Origin: Bacteroidota bacterium
GTDB taxonomy: Bacteria > Bacteroidota > Bacteroidia > UBA7662 > CANHCV01
Assembly: GCA_027488715.1 (NCBI GenBank)
Contig: JAIYBD010000026.1
Coordinates: 1-12,632, forward strand
Reading direction: 5' to 3'
Length of the DNA stretch: 12,632 nucleotides
Below are positions 1 to 6,351 of the stretch, piece by piece. Numbering within the stretch: position 1 is the stretch's first letter; every line of letters starts with the position of its first letter. Under the pieces are notes generated by a model. That model was not told the origin of the DNA, ran no database searches, and saw only the letters and a list, made by a program, of their open reading frames with translations. The position numbers were made by a program, and so were the translations under genes.

Positions 1-362
1 GTATCGATGAGTAAATTCCAATATTTGAAATAGCTCAACATCCCTAAATTAAAAAGGATGGATACAATAAGATAAAATTTCCTTTTCCAAGGGGTTTCAT
101 TTTTATCGATTAAAATGCCGATGTTGTAATCCACCACAGTGCTGATGAGGAGCAAAGCAAAATACCATCCATTTGATTTGTAATAGAAGAAAAGGGAGAA
201 TGCGATCACCCACAAGTGTCTCATTTGGTGGGTTTTCTTCAACAAGGCATAAACCGTGTAGAAACCGATGAATAACACCAAAAACAATCCGCTGTTAAAG
301 AGTAAGGGCTCTTTGGGGTTGTAGTTAAAGATATTGGCTATTTTATCCCAATCAATGGTCAT
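1..362 (-). CDS. MBOAT family O-acyltransferase, N-terminal part (runs off the window)
   Basis: Only the first 120 residues are present; the gene continues past base 1. The protein is hydrophobic, with likely membrane segments at about residues 22-40, 49-60, 64-84 and 96-110, and short conserved-looking pieces such as FFYYKSNGWYF (58-68), VVDYNIG (76-82) and SYFKYWN (110-116). This pattern is typical of the start of AlgI/PatA-like membrane-bound O-acyltransferases, which pass acetyl groups across the inner membrane to a periplasmic or surface glycan. The catalytic histidine lies further downstream in the family, so it cannot be checked here. The start codon overlaps the end of the upstream SGNH-LysM gene by 11 bases, which suggests translational coupling and a shared job. 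Family assignment is fairly firm; the acceptor glycan is inference. Confidence 0.82.
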   Translation of the reverse strand, partial: MTIDWDKIANIFNYNPKEPLLFNSGLFLVLFIGFYTVYALLKKTHQMRHLWVIAFSLFFYYKSNGWYFALLLISTVVDYNIGILIDKNETPWKRKFYLIVSILFNLGMLSYFKYWNLLID

Positions 363-1827
363 ACGTTTCTTTTTGTGCCCTTTCGAGCGCTTCGATCAAT
401 AAAAAACCTTGCAAATTGTAACCTGTTTGCGTGAGATGTACCAAGTCGTCTTGGGACAATCGAGCTCGATTCCAAGTTTTCATCGAGCCTTTTCCTCCCA
501 TAACTTCCCGAAAATCCCAAACGGCGAATCCCAGTTCATCGGCTTTTTGGTATGTAGTTCTCGAAAGTGCTTCCAACAAAGGACGTGGGTAACCGCCCTT
601 CCACGAATCGGGCGGAGTGGTAAATAGAAAACAAACGCCGGGAACTTCCGCCCGAATTCGGGTTACCAAAGTGTCAATGTTCCGTGCCCAAGCCAACGTG
701 TCGAAATGGTTATCAAACACTTCGTTGGTCCCCAATGAAACGATCACGAGTTTAGGCTGCAAGGCTACAACTTGCTCAATAAAGAAATCTGATTTGATAA
801 AATGAGATAGTTGCGCTCCATTGACGCCCGCCGTGTGATAGGCTATTCCGCTTGCTTCACTGTTCTCCAACACCAATCCAAATACATGAGCCTCTTGTTG
901 TAAGGCCTTGGTTTTTAATCCACCTAAGGTAACTTCCGTCATCGGTTCTCCTAAATCGATTAAGGTACGATTCCATTTGCGGGAAGTGCCATCATTCGAA
1001 GAAATCAATCCCAATGGTTCCAAGGTCGATTTTCCGTTGATCACTTTGGGTTGGCGTTGATTGGAATATCCGACAATAATTTCCGATCCTGGTTTCAAGG
1101 TGTTGGATTTTAAACGGTTGACTTTTTTAATCCATGAAGCACTAATTTTGTACTGTTTGGCAACCGTGAGTACGGTTTCTTTTCGACCAACTCGGTGGGT
1201 GAGGGGAGTTCGTTCATTTTCCCAAATCTCAATGGGTTTTCCTTCTTCTGTTTTCAATAAAAGATAATCGAATTGTTCTGGGCCATTGGCATGATAAAGC
1301 CAAATTCGGTCAAAGCTGTTTTCGATGCCATTGAAAGTTTTTGTTCCAATCTTAAAAACGAAATTGGCATCCAGGGTTTTGGCTCCATATCCGAGGATTC
1401 CTGTAGGAAAATCAGGAAAATAAAGAATATTTCGCTTGGCCTGCCAAAGGGCATTGGTTTGGGAATATAAGTCTCGAGGGTGATTCGTTTTTGCCAAACG
1501 ATACGGAAATACCAACCCTCTTCCAGCTGAACCATACTTTTTCTGTAGCTCAGTTCGAACTACTCCACTAAATCCATCGGCCTGAATGTGGCTATCACCA
1601 AAATGAAAAATGGAAACTTGGTTTTCCTCCAAACTTTCCAATCGTTTCAAAGATTGGAAAAAAGGAAGAAGAGCATTTGAATTATAAATGGAATTGGAAG
1701 CATACCGTACAAACTCAGGTCGAATGGCCTTGGTGGGAATATCAGCCGTATCGGGGTATTGTTTTTCTTGCCCCCAAGAAATCAAGGGCCAATAGATGCA
1801 TACTAGGATTCCAACCACCAATTTCAT
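352..1827 (-). CDS. Exported SGNH/GDSL hydrolase with an internal LysM domain
   Basis: This 491-residue protein begins with a signal peptide (about residues 1-20). SGNH blocks are visible: GDSH with the nucleophile Ser79, a glycine block at VNGAQ (335-339), GTNE with Asn368, and the D-L-V-H dyad Asp461/His464. Between the serine and the glycine block lies a long insert that includes a LysM-like segment at about 209-253 (HRVGRKETVLTVAKQYKIS and following, ending near KPGSEIIVGY). LysM binds N-acetylglucosamine-containing glycans, so a peptidoglycan-associated O-acetyl esterase or acetyltransferase is a reasonable reading. The start at 1827 was chosen over a longer open frame reaching 2022: the extra 65 residues are not signal-like and lie inside the upstream gene, while 1827 has a GGAGAG site and gives a clean signal peptide. 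It overlaps the upstream gene by 4 bases (ATGA). Substrate and direction of the reaction are not shown by the sequence. Confidence 0.87.
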   Translation of the reverse strand: MKLVVGILVCIYWPLISWGQEKQYPDTADIPTKAIRPEFVRYASNSIYNSNALLPFFQSLKRLESLEENQVSIFHFGDSHIQADGFSGVVRTELQKKYGSAGRGLVFPYRLAKTNHPRDLYSQTNALWQAKRNILYFPDFPTGILGYGAKTLDANFVFKIGTKTFNGIENSFDRIWLYHANGPEQFDYLLLKTEEGKPIEIWENERTPLTHRVGRKETVLTVAKQYKISASWIKKVNRLKSNTLKPGSEIIVGYSNQRQPKVINGKSTLEPLGLISSNDGTSRKWNRTLIDLGEPMTEVTLGGLKTKALQQEAHVFGLVLENSEASGIAYHTAGVNGAQLSHFIKSDFFIEQVVALQPKLVIVSLGTNEVFDNHFDTLAWARNIDTLVTRIRAEVPGVCFLFTTPPDSWKGGYPRPLLEALSRTTYQKADELGFAVWDFREVMGGKGSMKTWNRARLSQDDLVHLTQTGYNLQGFLLIEALERAQKETYDH

Positions 1828-3218
1828 GGGTTTCTCTCCAAGTATTGTTGATATCCTTCGGTTAAAAATCGATGAATAAATCCCGCTATTTTGGCGGCAC
1901 CTAATCCATTTACGTGGGTAAAATCGAGGTTGGCCAAAGCGGGTTGTTCTTCTTTCACCCATCGAACCATACTCCCTTCGCCTCCCATGGCATCGTACAA
2001 GGAAAAGAAGGCCACACCACAATGCATTGCAGCTCTACGCTGGGCATCTAAAATGTAGGGAATGCATGTCTCAGTAGTCAGCTCTCCATCAACTTTGCCG
2101 CCTTTGTCGGCCACTCCAATGACCAAAATTGAAGATTGCGGACAATTTTTTTGTAAATGACGAATCACTTTTTCCAATTGAATTCGATACCCTTCGTAAT
2201 TGGTTCGGTTGGGTTCTGCAAGATTTAATCCGTATTGAAGCACGATTAAACTCGGTTGCAATAGGCGGTTGAACCCACGCATGGTGCTTCCTGGAATTTG
2301 CAACAAGGTGATTCCGTTGGTGCCTCGAATACTGAAATTGTCTAGAATGACGCCGTTATTGCTTTCGAGGCTCATGCCATACGCACCAATTGGCCGTTTC
2401 AAATGAAATTCAGCAGTTACGGCTTTGGTGGGTTGTTGGGTTAGCCAAACCGAAGAAACGGTGTCTTTATTCGGCAAGTCGATGTTCCCCCATTTTGTTT
2501 TTAAATATCCGGAAGAAGGTTGGTTTTCTCCTAATATGGGTTGATAAAAGAAACGGGCACTTGGAAAGGTGTCTAAAGTGGCATACATTTTAGAGGTAAC
2601 GTATCGAACCCAAGGGGTGGACGAATCGGCACGAATGGGAAAAACTTCCCCAGAAATTCCAAAGGTAAATGTTTTATGTTTTCCCTTGAACAAGGAATAG
2701 GTCGGAATTTGGTCAGAAAAAGTGTGAACCACCGAACCTCGGAACGAAGCAGTTTGCGATGCGATGGGCATCCATCCAACACCTTCCCCTCCAAATCGTT
2801 TTTGCAAATGATTTCGAAGTGTTTGTGTTATTAAATCACCTTCAATCATGCTGTCACCAAAATAAAAAATTCGAGCTTGACCTTCTTTCTTTTCTGCTTT
2901 TTCTAAGGCTTGGAAAAAACGAAACAATAGGGTATAAACTTTTGAGGTATCGATGCTTGGTGCCTCCATTAGGGGTGGTGGCTCTGGAAGCGTATCGCCC
3001 GTGGTGGTGTCGATTTCCACTTCGGTTCCAATGGTTTTTGGCTCCAGTTCTATGATTCCGTTTTCCACCAGTTTTTTTGCCTCTTTTTTATCCATGACAC
3101 CATTCAATAAGTTGAACGATGTAAAGTGTTCATGTAAAAAAGGAATGCGCTGATAGGCAAATGGATACACCAACAAAAAAGCAAGTGCAATAATTAAAAT
3201 TCCCCAGGTTCTGCGCAT
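1824..3218 (-). CDS. Membrane-anchored or exported SGNH-fold hydrolase, paralogue of the next gene
   Basis: The 464-residue protein has an N-terminal hydrophobic segment (about 5-22), either a signal anchor or an uncleaved signal, followed by a low-complexity acidic/proline linker (about 55-90). SGNH blocks are GDSM with Ser123, RGTNG with Gly300, YGLN with Asn332, and D-F-T-H with Asp432/His435. About 175 residues, apparently beta-rich, separate the serine from the glycine block. Like the downstream LysM-bearing protein it has an MGG-x-GSM-x(2)-W motif (411-420) shortly before the Asp/His pair, so the two are diverged paralogues in tandem. The layout (Ser near the N-terminus, accessory domain inserted, Asp-x-x-His at the end) recalls Neisseria Ape1-type peptidoglycan O-acetylesterases, from memory. 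It starts 1 base after prfA ends and its stop overlaps the next start. Role in glycan O-acetylation or deacetylation is inferred from the MBOAT neighbour. Confidence 0.85.
   Translation of the reverse strand: MRRTWGILIIALAFLLVYPFAYQRIPFLHEHFTSFNLLNGVMDKKEAKKLVENGIIELEPKTIGTEVEIDTTTGDTLPEPPPLMEAPSIDTSKVYTLLFRFFQALEKAEKKEGQARIFYFGDSMIEGDLITQTLRNHLQKRFGGEGVGWMPIASQTASFRGSVVHTFSDQIPTYSLFKGKHKTFTFGISGEVFPIRADSSTPWVRYVTSKMYATLDTFPSARFFYQPILGENQPSSGYLKTKWGNIDLPNKDTVSSVWLTQQPTKAVTAEFHLKRPIGAYGMSLESNNGVILDNFSIRGTNGITLLQIPGSTMRGFNRLLQPSLIVLQYGLNLAEPNRTNYEGYRIQLEKVIRHLQKNCPQSSILVIGVADKGGKVDGELTTETCIPYILDAQRRAAMHCGVAFFSLYDAMGGEGSMVRWVKEEQPALANLDFTHVNGLGAAKIAGFIHRFLTEGYQQYLERNP
1834..1839 (-). promoter_or_regulatory. 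Ribosome binding site of the SGNH-LysM gene
   Basis: On the minus strand GGAGAG stands 6 bases before the ATG at 1827. It supports this start over the much longer upstream frame and lies inside the coding end of the preceding SGNH gene, as expected for coupled translation. Clear Shine-Dalgarno sites are scarce elsewhere in the window. Confidence 0.6.
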
Positions 3219-3219
3219 G

Positions 3220-4293
3220 TTATGAAGCGGATGATTCCATTTTTGCAGTGTTTTCGTGCAATTGAAGGGCTTCGATCAATGGGTGTAAATCTCCGTTAAT
3301 GACCGATTCTAAATTGTACAAAGTCAGACCAATTCGATGATCGGTTATTCGACTTTGAGGGAAGTTGTAGGTACGAATTTTATTGGATCGATCTCCACTG
3401 GAAACCATGGATTTACGAAACGCGCCTTCTGCTTCCATTCGCTTTTGCAGTTCAATTTCGTAGAGGCGCGATCTCAGTACATTCATGGCCTTATCCATGT
3501 TTTTCAATTGCGACTTTTGATCCTGGCATTGGGCTGTTACTCCAGTTGGAATGTGCGTTAGTCGAACGGCCGAATAGGTCGTATTCACACTTTGTCCGCC
3601 AGGTCCGCTAGCACACATGGTTTCAATTTTTAGATCTTCTTTCTTGATTTCTACATCGAATTCTTCGGCTTCTGGCATCACCATGACCGTAGCAGCCGAG
3701 GTATGAATTCGACCTTGAGTTTCGGTGGCGGGCACTCGTTGAACCCGATGCACTCCGGCTTCGAATTTAAAGGTTCCATAGGCATCGGGACCAGTAATGT
3801 TGCAAATGATTTCTTTGAATCCGCCTGTGTTTCCCTCGTTAAAATCAACTACTTCCATAGCGAATCCATGCGTTTCGGCATACCTCGAGTACATGCGAAA
3901 CAAGTCGCCGGCAAATAAGCTGGCTTCGTCTCCACCAGTTCCTGCCCGAATTTCTAAAACTGCGTTTTTATGGTCTTCTGGATCTTTGGGAAGAAGTAAA
4001 TAGCGCAGATTTTTTTCGATTTCGGGAAGCTTTTCTTCCAAAACCGATAATTCTTCTTTGGCCATCTCCACCAAATCCTTGTCGTTTTCCGTACGAATGA
4101 GCGAAAGGCAACTCTCCAAGTTTGATTTGGTTTTTCGGTAATCTTCGATCGCTTCAACCACTTTTTCTAAATCCTTGAATTCTTTGCTCAGCTTCCGAAA
4201 TTTCTCCATGTTGCCAAAAACGGCAGGATCGGAGAGTTGGGTTCGCAAATCATCAAAATGAAGTAAAATAGACTCGAATCGACTTTCATTCAT
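3220..4293 (-). CDS. prfA: Peptide chain release factor 1 (RF1)
   Basis: Cytoplasmic class I release factor that reads UAA and UAG in the ribosomal A site and triggers peptide release. The 357-residue length matches the usual 355-360. The stop-codon recognition loop carries the RF1-type P-A-T tripeptide (188-190, in RVQRVPATETQGR), and the catalytic GGQ motif is at 232-234 within CASGPGGQSVNTT; Gln234 is the residue methylated by PrmC in this family. The N-terminal coiled-coil region (about 1-100) is present and intact. It sits 40 bases after the CtlX gene and 1 base before the SGNH gene, so it is probably cotranscribed with unrelated envelope genes. No prmC is seen beside it. No Shine-Dalgarno site precedes the ATG. 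Identification is near certain. Confidence 0.98.
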   Translation of the reverse strand: MNESRFESILLHFDDLRTQLSDPAVFGNMEKFRKLSKEFKDLEKVVEAIEDYRKTKSNLESCLSLIRTENDKDLVEMAKEELSVLEEKLPEIEKNLRYLLLPKDPEDHKNAVLEIRAGTGGDEASLFAGDLFRMYSRYAETHGFAMEVVDFNEGNTGGFKEIICNITGPDAYGTFKFEAGVHRVQRVPATETQGRIHTSAATVMVMPEAEEFDVEIKKEDLKIETMCASGPGGQSVNTTYSAVRLTHIPTGVTAQCQDQKSQLKNMDKAMNVLRSRLYEIELQKRMEAEGAFRKSMVSSGDRSNKIRTYNFPQSRITDHRIGLTLYNLESVINGDLHPLIEALQLHENTAKMESSAS

Positions 4294-4333
4294 GGTAGAA
4301 AACTAAATAAAAATGTGGACTGAAGTTCGGTGT

Positions 4334-5272
4334 TTAACGATTCTTGGGTAAAAAAACTTCAGCTAGCATGCATCTTGCGCTTCCGCCCCCGCAAGTTTCA
4401 ATGGTGGTGAGCGATGGCGCAAGGATTGGGTTGAAAGATGTCAATAATTTTAATTGGTCTGCCGTTAAAGATCGACATGCTGAATCGCTCATGATGAGAA
4501 ACGTTTCACCTAAGGTATTTTCGACCTGTAACATATTTCCGGCGAATTGATTAACCTGATCTTCGGAAATCTCGATGATGGTTTTCCCCGTTTTTTCCAA
4601 GTTTTCCCGAACCATTTCTCGTTCCTCTAAGTCGTCAATGCAAGTGAGGCAAATCACGGCGTAACGATCCGCAACGCACATCATCACATTGGTATGGTAG
4701 ATGGGAAGTCGTTGTTGTTCCAGCGTTTGAAACGAAGAAAAAACAACGGGCTGGTAACCGATGGTTTTACAATAATCGTTGAATAGATTTTCGTCGGTTC
4801 GGATGGACCTTGCTGCGTAAGCGATTTGATTAGCACGGTCAAAAATCATGGATCCTGTACCTTCTAAGTAGAGCCCTTGGTTTTCGGTGTACGACAGATC
4901 GGTGATGGTTGAAATGGAAAAGCCAGAATGTTGGATTTGATCTAAAATTTCTGGGCGTCGTTCCCGGCGGCGACTTTTGGCGCACATCGGGTAGAGGAAA
5001 ACCCGTCCGTCCTCGTGAAATGAAACCCAATTATTGGGAAAGATACTATCGGGGGTTTCGTTTTCTACCAAATCGGGAACTACAATTACGTCGATTTGAT
5101 TGGCCCTGAGTAGAGCTACAAAATCTTGGAATTCTTTCAGGGCCAAATCTTGGGAAGATTCTTTGGCGACGGCCTTGGTTGGATCTTGGTAGTAATTGTT
5201 TTCGGCGGTTTCTTCATTGAAAAAAAAGGCCGCCGGCTGAATCATCAGCAGGGTTGATGTGGTTTGTTTCAT
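4334..5272 (-). CDS. ctlX: CtlX-type citrulline hydrolase (arginine deiminase superfamily)
   Basis: The 312-residue protein has the alpha/beta-propeller hydrolase signature of guanidino/ureido-modifying enzymes. Visible motifs are FPNNW (78-82), LEGTGS (136-141) with the acidic substrate ligand, YHTNV (192-196) with the probable catalytic His193, and the C-terminal CGGGSARC (294-301) with the catalytic Cys301. The N-terminal LLMIQPAAFFFNEETAENN segment is characteristic of CtlX, which in Francisella is described as a citrulline ureidase making ornithine, CO2 and ammonia. The start at 5272 is preferred over one at 5308 because the latter would overlap the upstream gene by about 30 bases and adds residues not typical of the family. 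It follows the other guanidino hydrolase by 5 bases, a pairing that suggests sequential steps. Substrate is inferred from family membership. Confidence 0.88.
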   Translation of the reverse strand: MKQTTSTLLMIQPAAFFFNEETAENNYYQDPTKAVAKESSQDLALKEFQDFVALLRANQIDVIVVPDLVENETPDSIFPNNWVSFHEDGRVFLYPMCAKSRRRERRPEILDQIQHSGFSISTITDLSYTENQGLYLEGTGSMIFDRANQIAYAARSIRTDENLFNDYCKTIGYQPVVFSSFQTLEQQRLPIYHTNVMMCVADRYAVICLTCIDDLEEREMVRENLEKTGKTIIEISEDQVNQFAGNMLQVENTLGETFLIMSDSACRSLTADQLKLLTSFNPILAPSLTTIETCGGGSARCMLAEVFLPKNR

Positions 5273-5277
5273 GAAAT

Positions 5278-6213
5278 CTAATCGCGGTTTAAGGGTAGGG
5301 TAGAGCAACGGAACATGCCACCCATTTTCGCCACTTCGTAATACGGTGTTTCTTCCACTTGGATTCCTTTGTGGCGAATTTCAGCATTAATTCTTGTTAA
5401 GTGTTGGGCTGAAATAAGGGTTTGAGGACTGATGGAGAAAACATTGCAGCCCATATCAAACATTTCTTGCTGAGAAATTTCGACGATGTTTTCCTTTCCA
5501 AAAAAGTTCGTTAGAAATTCAATATCGGTATGGTTTTTGAATCCGCCTGGATATAAAAGGGCAAAGGTTTCTCCAAAAGGTTGAAAACAGCAATCGAGAT
5601 GTAGGGCATCAGCAAAAGGATCTTCATCGCTTTTTACCAGTTCGAAGGCATGAATCGTTTTTTCTGGAAATTGTTCGCGGAGAAAATCTACTCCAGCGCG
5701 ATTGGTTCGAGCTACTTTGTAGGTGGAAAAGTCGGGTTCTTCCGAATAACCCACAAACAAATGGTTTCCATGTACAATAACATCCCCGCCTTCGATTCTA
5801 CAATCAGGAGGAACTTGGATGAAATTTGAATTTGGAATTTGATCGGTTAAAAATTGAATTCCTTTCACTTCCTCTGCTCGATCTTCGATGATATTGGTGC
5901 GGAAAAAGCGATTTTCGATGACAAAGGAGATGTCGCGAGAGAAAATTTGGTTGACTCCAGGAATATTTTCGGGTCGGAAGACTTGAACGCCGTGTTTCTC
6001 AAGAATTTTTGCAACTTTTTCCATTTCCGAGATGCAATCGATTTCAAGGGGAAATTGATTTTTATTGAGAAAATACTTGGATTTGGGGTCGTAGCATTCT
6101 TCAACACTATCCATTTCTCCAGAATCTTGGGCAATCCCTAAAACAACCGAATGAAGTTTTCCAGTTTCAGATTGGATGTTGAGTTTAAAAGAAGTAGGAT
6201 TATTTTGAGCCAT
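5278..6213 (-). CDS. Arginine deiminase / dimethylargininase-like hydrolase
   Basis: The 311-residue cytoplasmic protein belongs to the guanidino-group modifying superfamily (arginine deiminase, DDAH, amidinotransferases). Motifs in order are FSRD (91-94), EGGD (141-144), LHLDCCFQP (204-212) with the catalytic histidine of the H-x-D pair (His205/Asp207), and MFRCSTLPLNRD at the C-terminus with the nucleophile Cys303. Members from Bacteroidota share the CYDPKSKYF and HLDCCFQP stretches and are usually annotated only as arginine deiminase or dimethylargininase family. Either activity would release citrulline, which the next gene product could hydrolyse. The start at 6213 has a good GGAGG site 5 bases upstream. 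It is the first gene of the minus-strand cluster. The family is firm; whether arginine, methylarginine or another guanidino compound is the substrate is open. Confidence 0.88.
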   Translation of the reverse strand: MAQNNPTSFKLNIQSETGKLHSVVLGIAQDSGEMDSVEECYDPKSKYFLNKNQFPLEIDCISEMEKVAKILEKHGVQVFRPENIPGVNQIFSRDISFVIENRFFRTNIIEDRAEEVKGIQFLTDQIPNSNFIQVPPDCRIEGGDVIVHGNHLFVGYSEEPDFSTYKVARTNRAGVDFLREQFPEKTIHAFELVKSDEDPFADALHLDCCFQPFGETFALLYPGGFKNHTDIEFLTNFFGKENIVEISQQEMFDMGCNVFSISPQTLISAQHLTRINAEIRHKGIQVEETPYYEVAKMGGMFRCSTLPLNRD

Positions 6214-6218
6214 ATCGA

Positions 6219-6223
6219 CCTCC
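6219..6223 (-). promoter_or_regulatory. Ribosome binding site of the arginine-deiminase-like gene
   Basis: GGAGG on the minus strand lies 5 bases before the ATG at 6213. It is the strongest Shine-Dalgarno sequence in the window and fixes this start. Confidence 0.65.
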
Positions 6224-6229
6224 GAACCT

Positions 6230-6237
6230 CAAAGGTA
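6230..6237 (-). promoter_or_regulatory. Probable -7 element (TACCTTTG) for the minus-strand cluster
   Basis: On the minus strand TACCTTTG matches the Bacteroidota -7 consensus TAnnTTTG exactly and lies 16 bases before the start codon. Transcription would begin near 6222-6226, giving a leader of roughly 10 bases. A matching TTTG -33 box is not present at the expected 19-21 base spacing; the nearest candidate (TGTG, 6261-6264) is poor. It is the only promoter-like site found for the six-gene cluster. Confidence 0.5.
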
Positions 6238-6311
6238 AGGAACATTTATGAAGGATAACCCACAGGTAATTCACAACCTTTTTTAAAATTTGGTCATGCA
6301 TTTTTCTGTTT

Positions 6312-6343
6312 TTTGGTTACGTCTATTCGAAAATGTATTTTTG
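6312..6343 (+). promoter_or_regulatory. Bacteroidota-type promoter for the GH3 gene
   Basis: TTTG at 6312-6315 and TATTTTTG at 6336-6343 match the -33 and -7 consensus (TTTG and TAnnTTTG) exactly, with a 20-base spacer, which is in the usual 19-21 range. The start codon at 6352 follows only 8 bases after the -7 box, so the transcript should be leaderless or nearly so. A longer reading frame opening at 6313 would run straight through this promoter and is therefore not favoured. Confidence 0.75.
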
Positions 6344-6351
6344 TAAAACTT

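Larger units (their letters stand above)
6214..6351. other. Divergent intergenic region, longest non-coding gap
   Basis: These 138 bases separate the minus-strand cluster from the plus-strand genes. They contain the GGAGG site and TACCTTTG element of the leftward gene at one end and the full TTTG/TATTTTTG promoter of GH3 at the other. The middle (about 6245-6310) is AT-rich with no clear palindrome, operator or small gene. Confidence 0.7.

Noticed and set aside
1828..2022. In-frame extension of the SGNH-LysM gene to an ATG at 2022 (65 more residues)
   Set aside because: The added residues are arginine-rich and not signal-like, and they lie wholly within the coding end of the upstream SGNH gene. 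The ATG at 1827 has a GGAGAG site and a clean signal peptide.
4298..4329. Possible promoter for prfA (TAGTTTTC, minus strand)
   Set aside because: The -7 match lacks the final G, no TTTG stands at the right distance, and the box would lie only 4 bases from the start codon.
5273..5308. Alternative ctlX start at 5308
   Set aside because: It would overlap the upstream hydrolase gene by 31 bases and add 12 residues before the characteristic CtlX N-terminus; 5272 fits better.
6313..6351. Alternative GH3 start at 6313
   Set aside because: These bases form the consensus promoter, so they should not be translated; the protein family match begins at the ATG at 6352.
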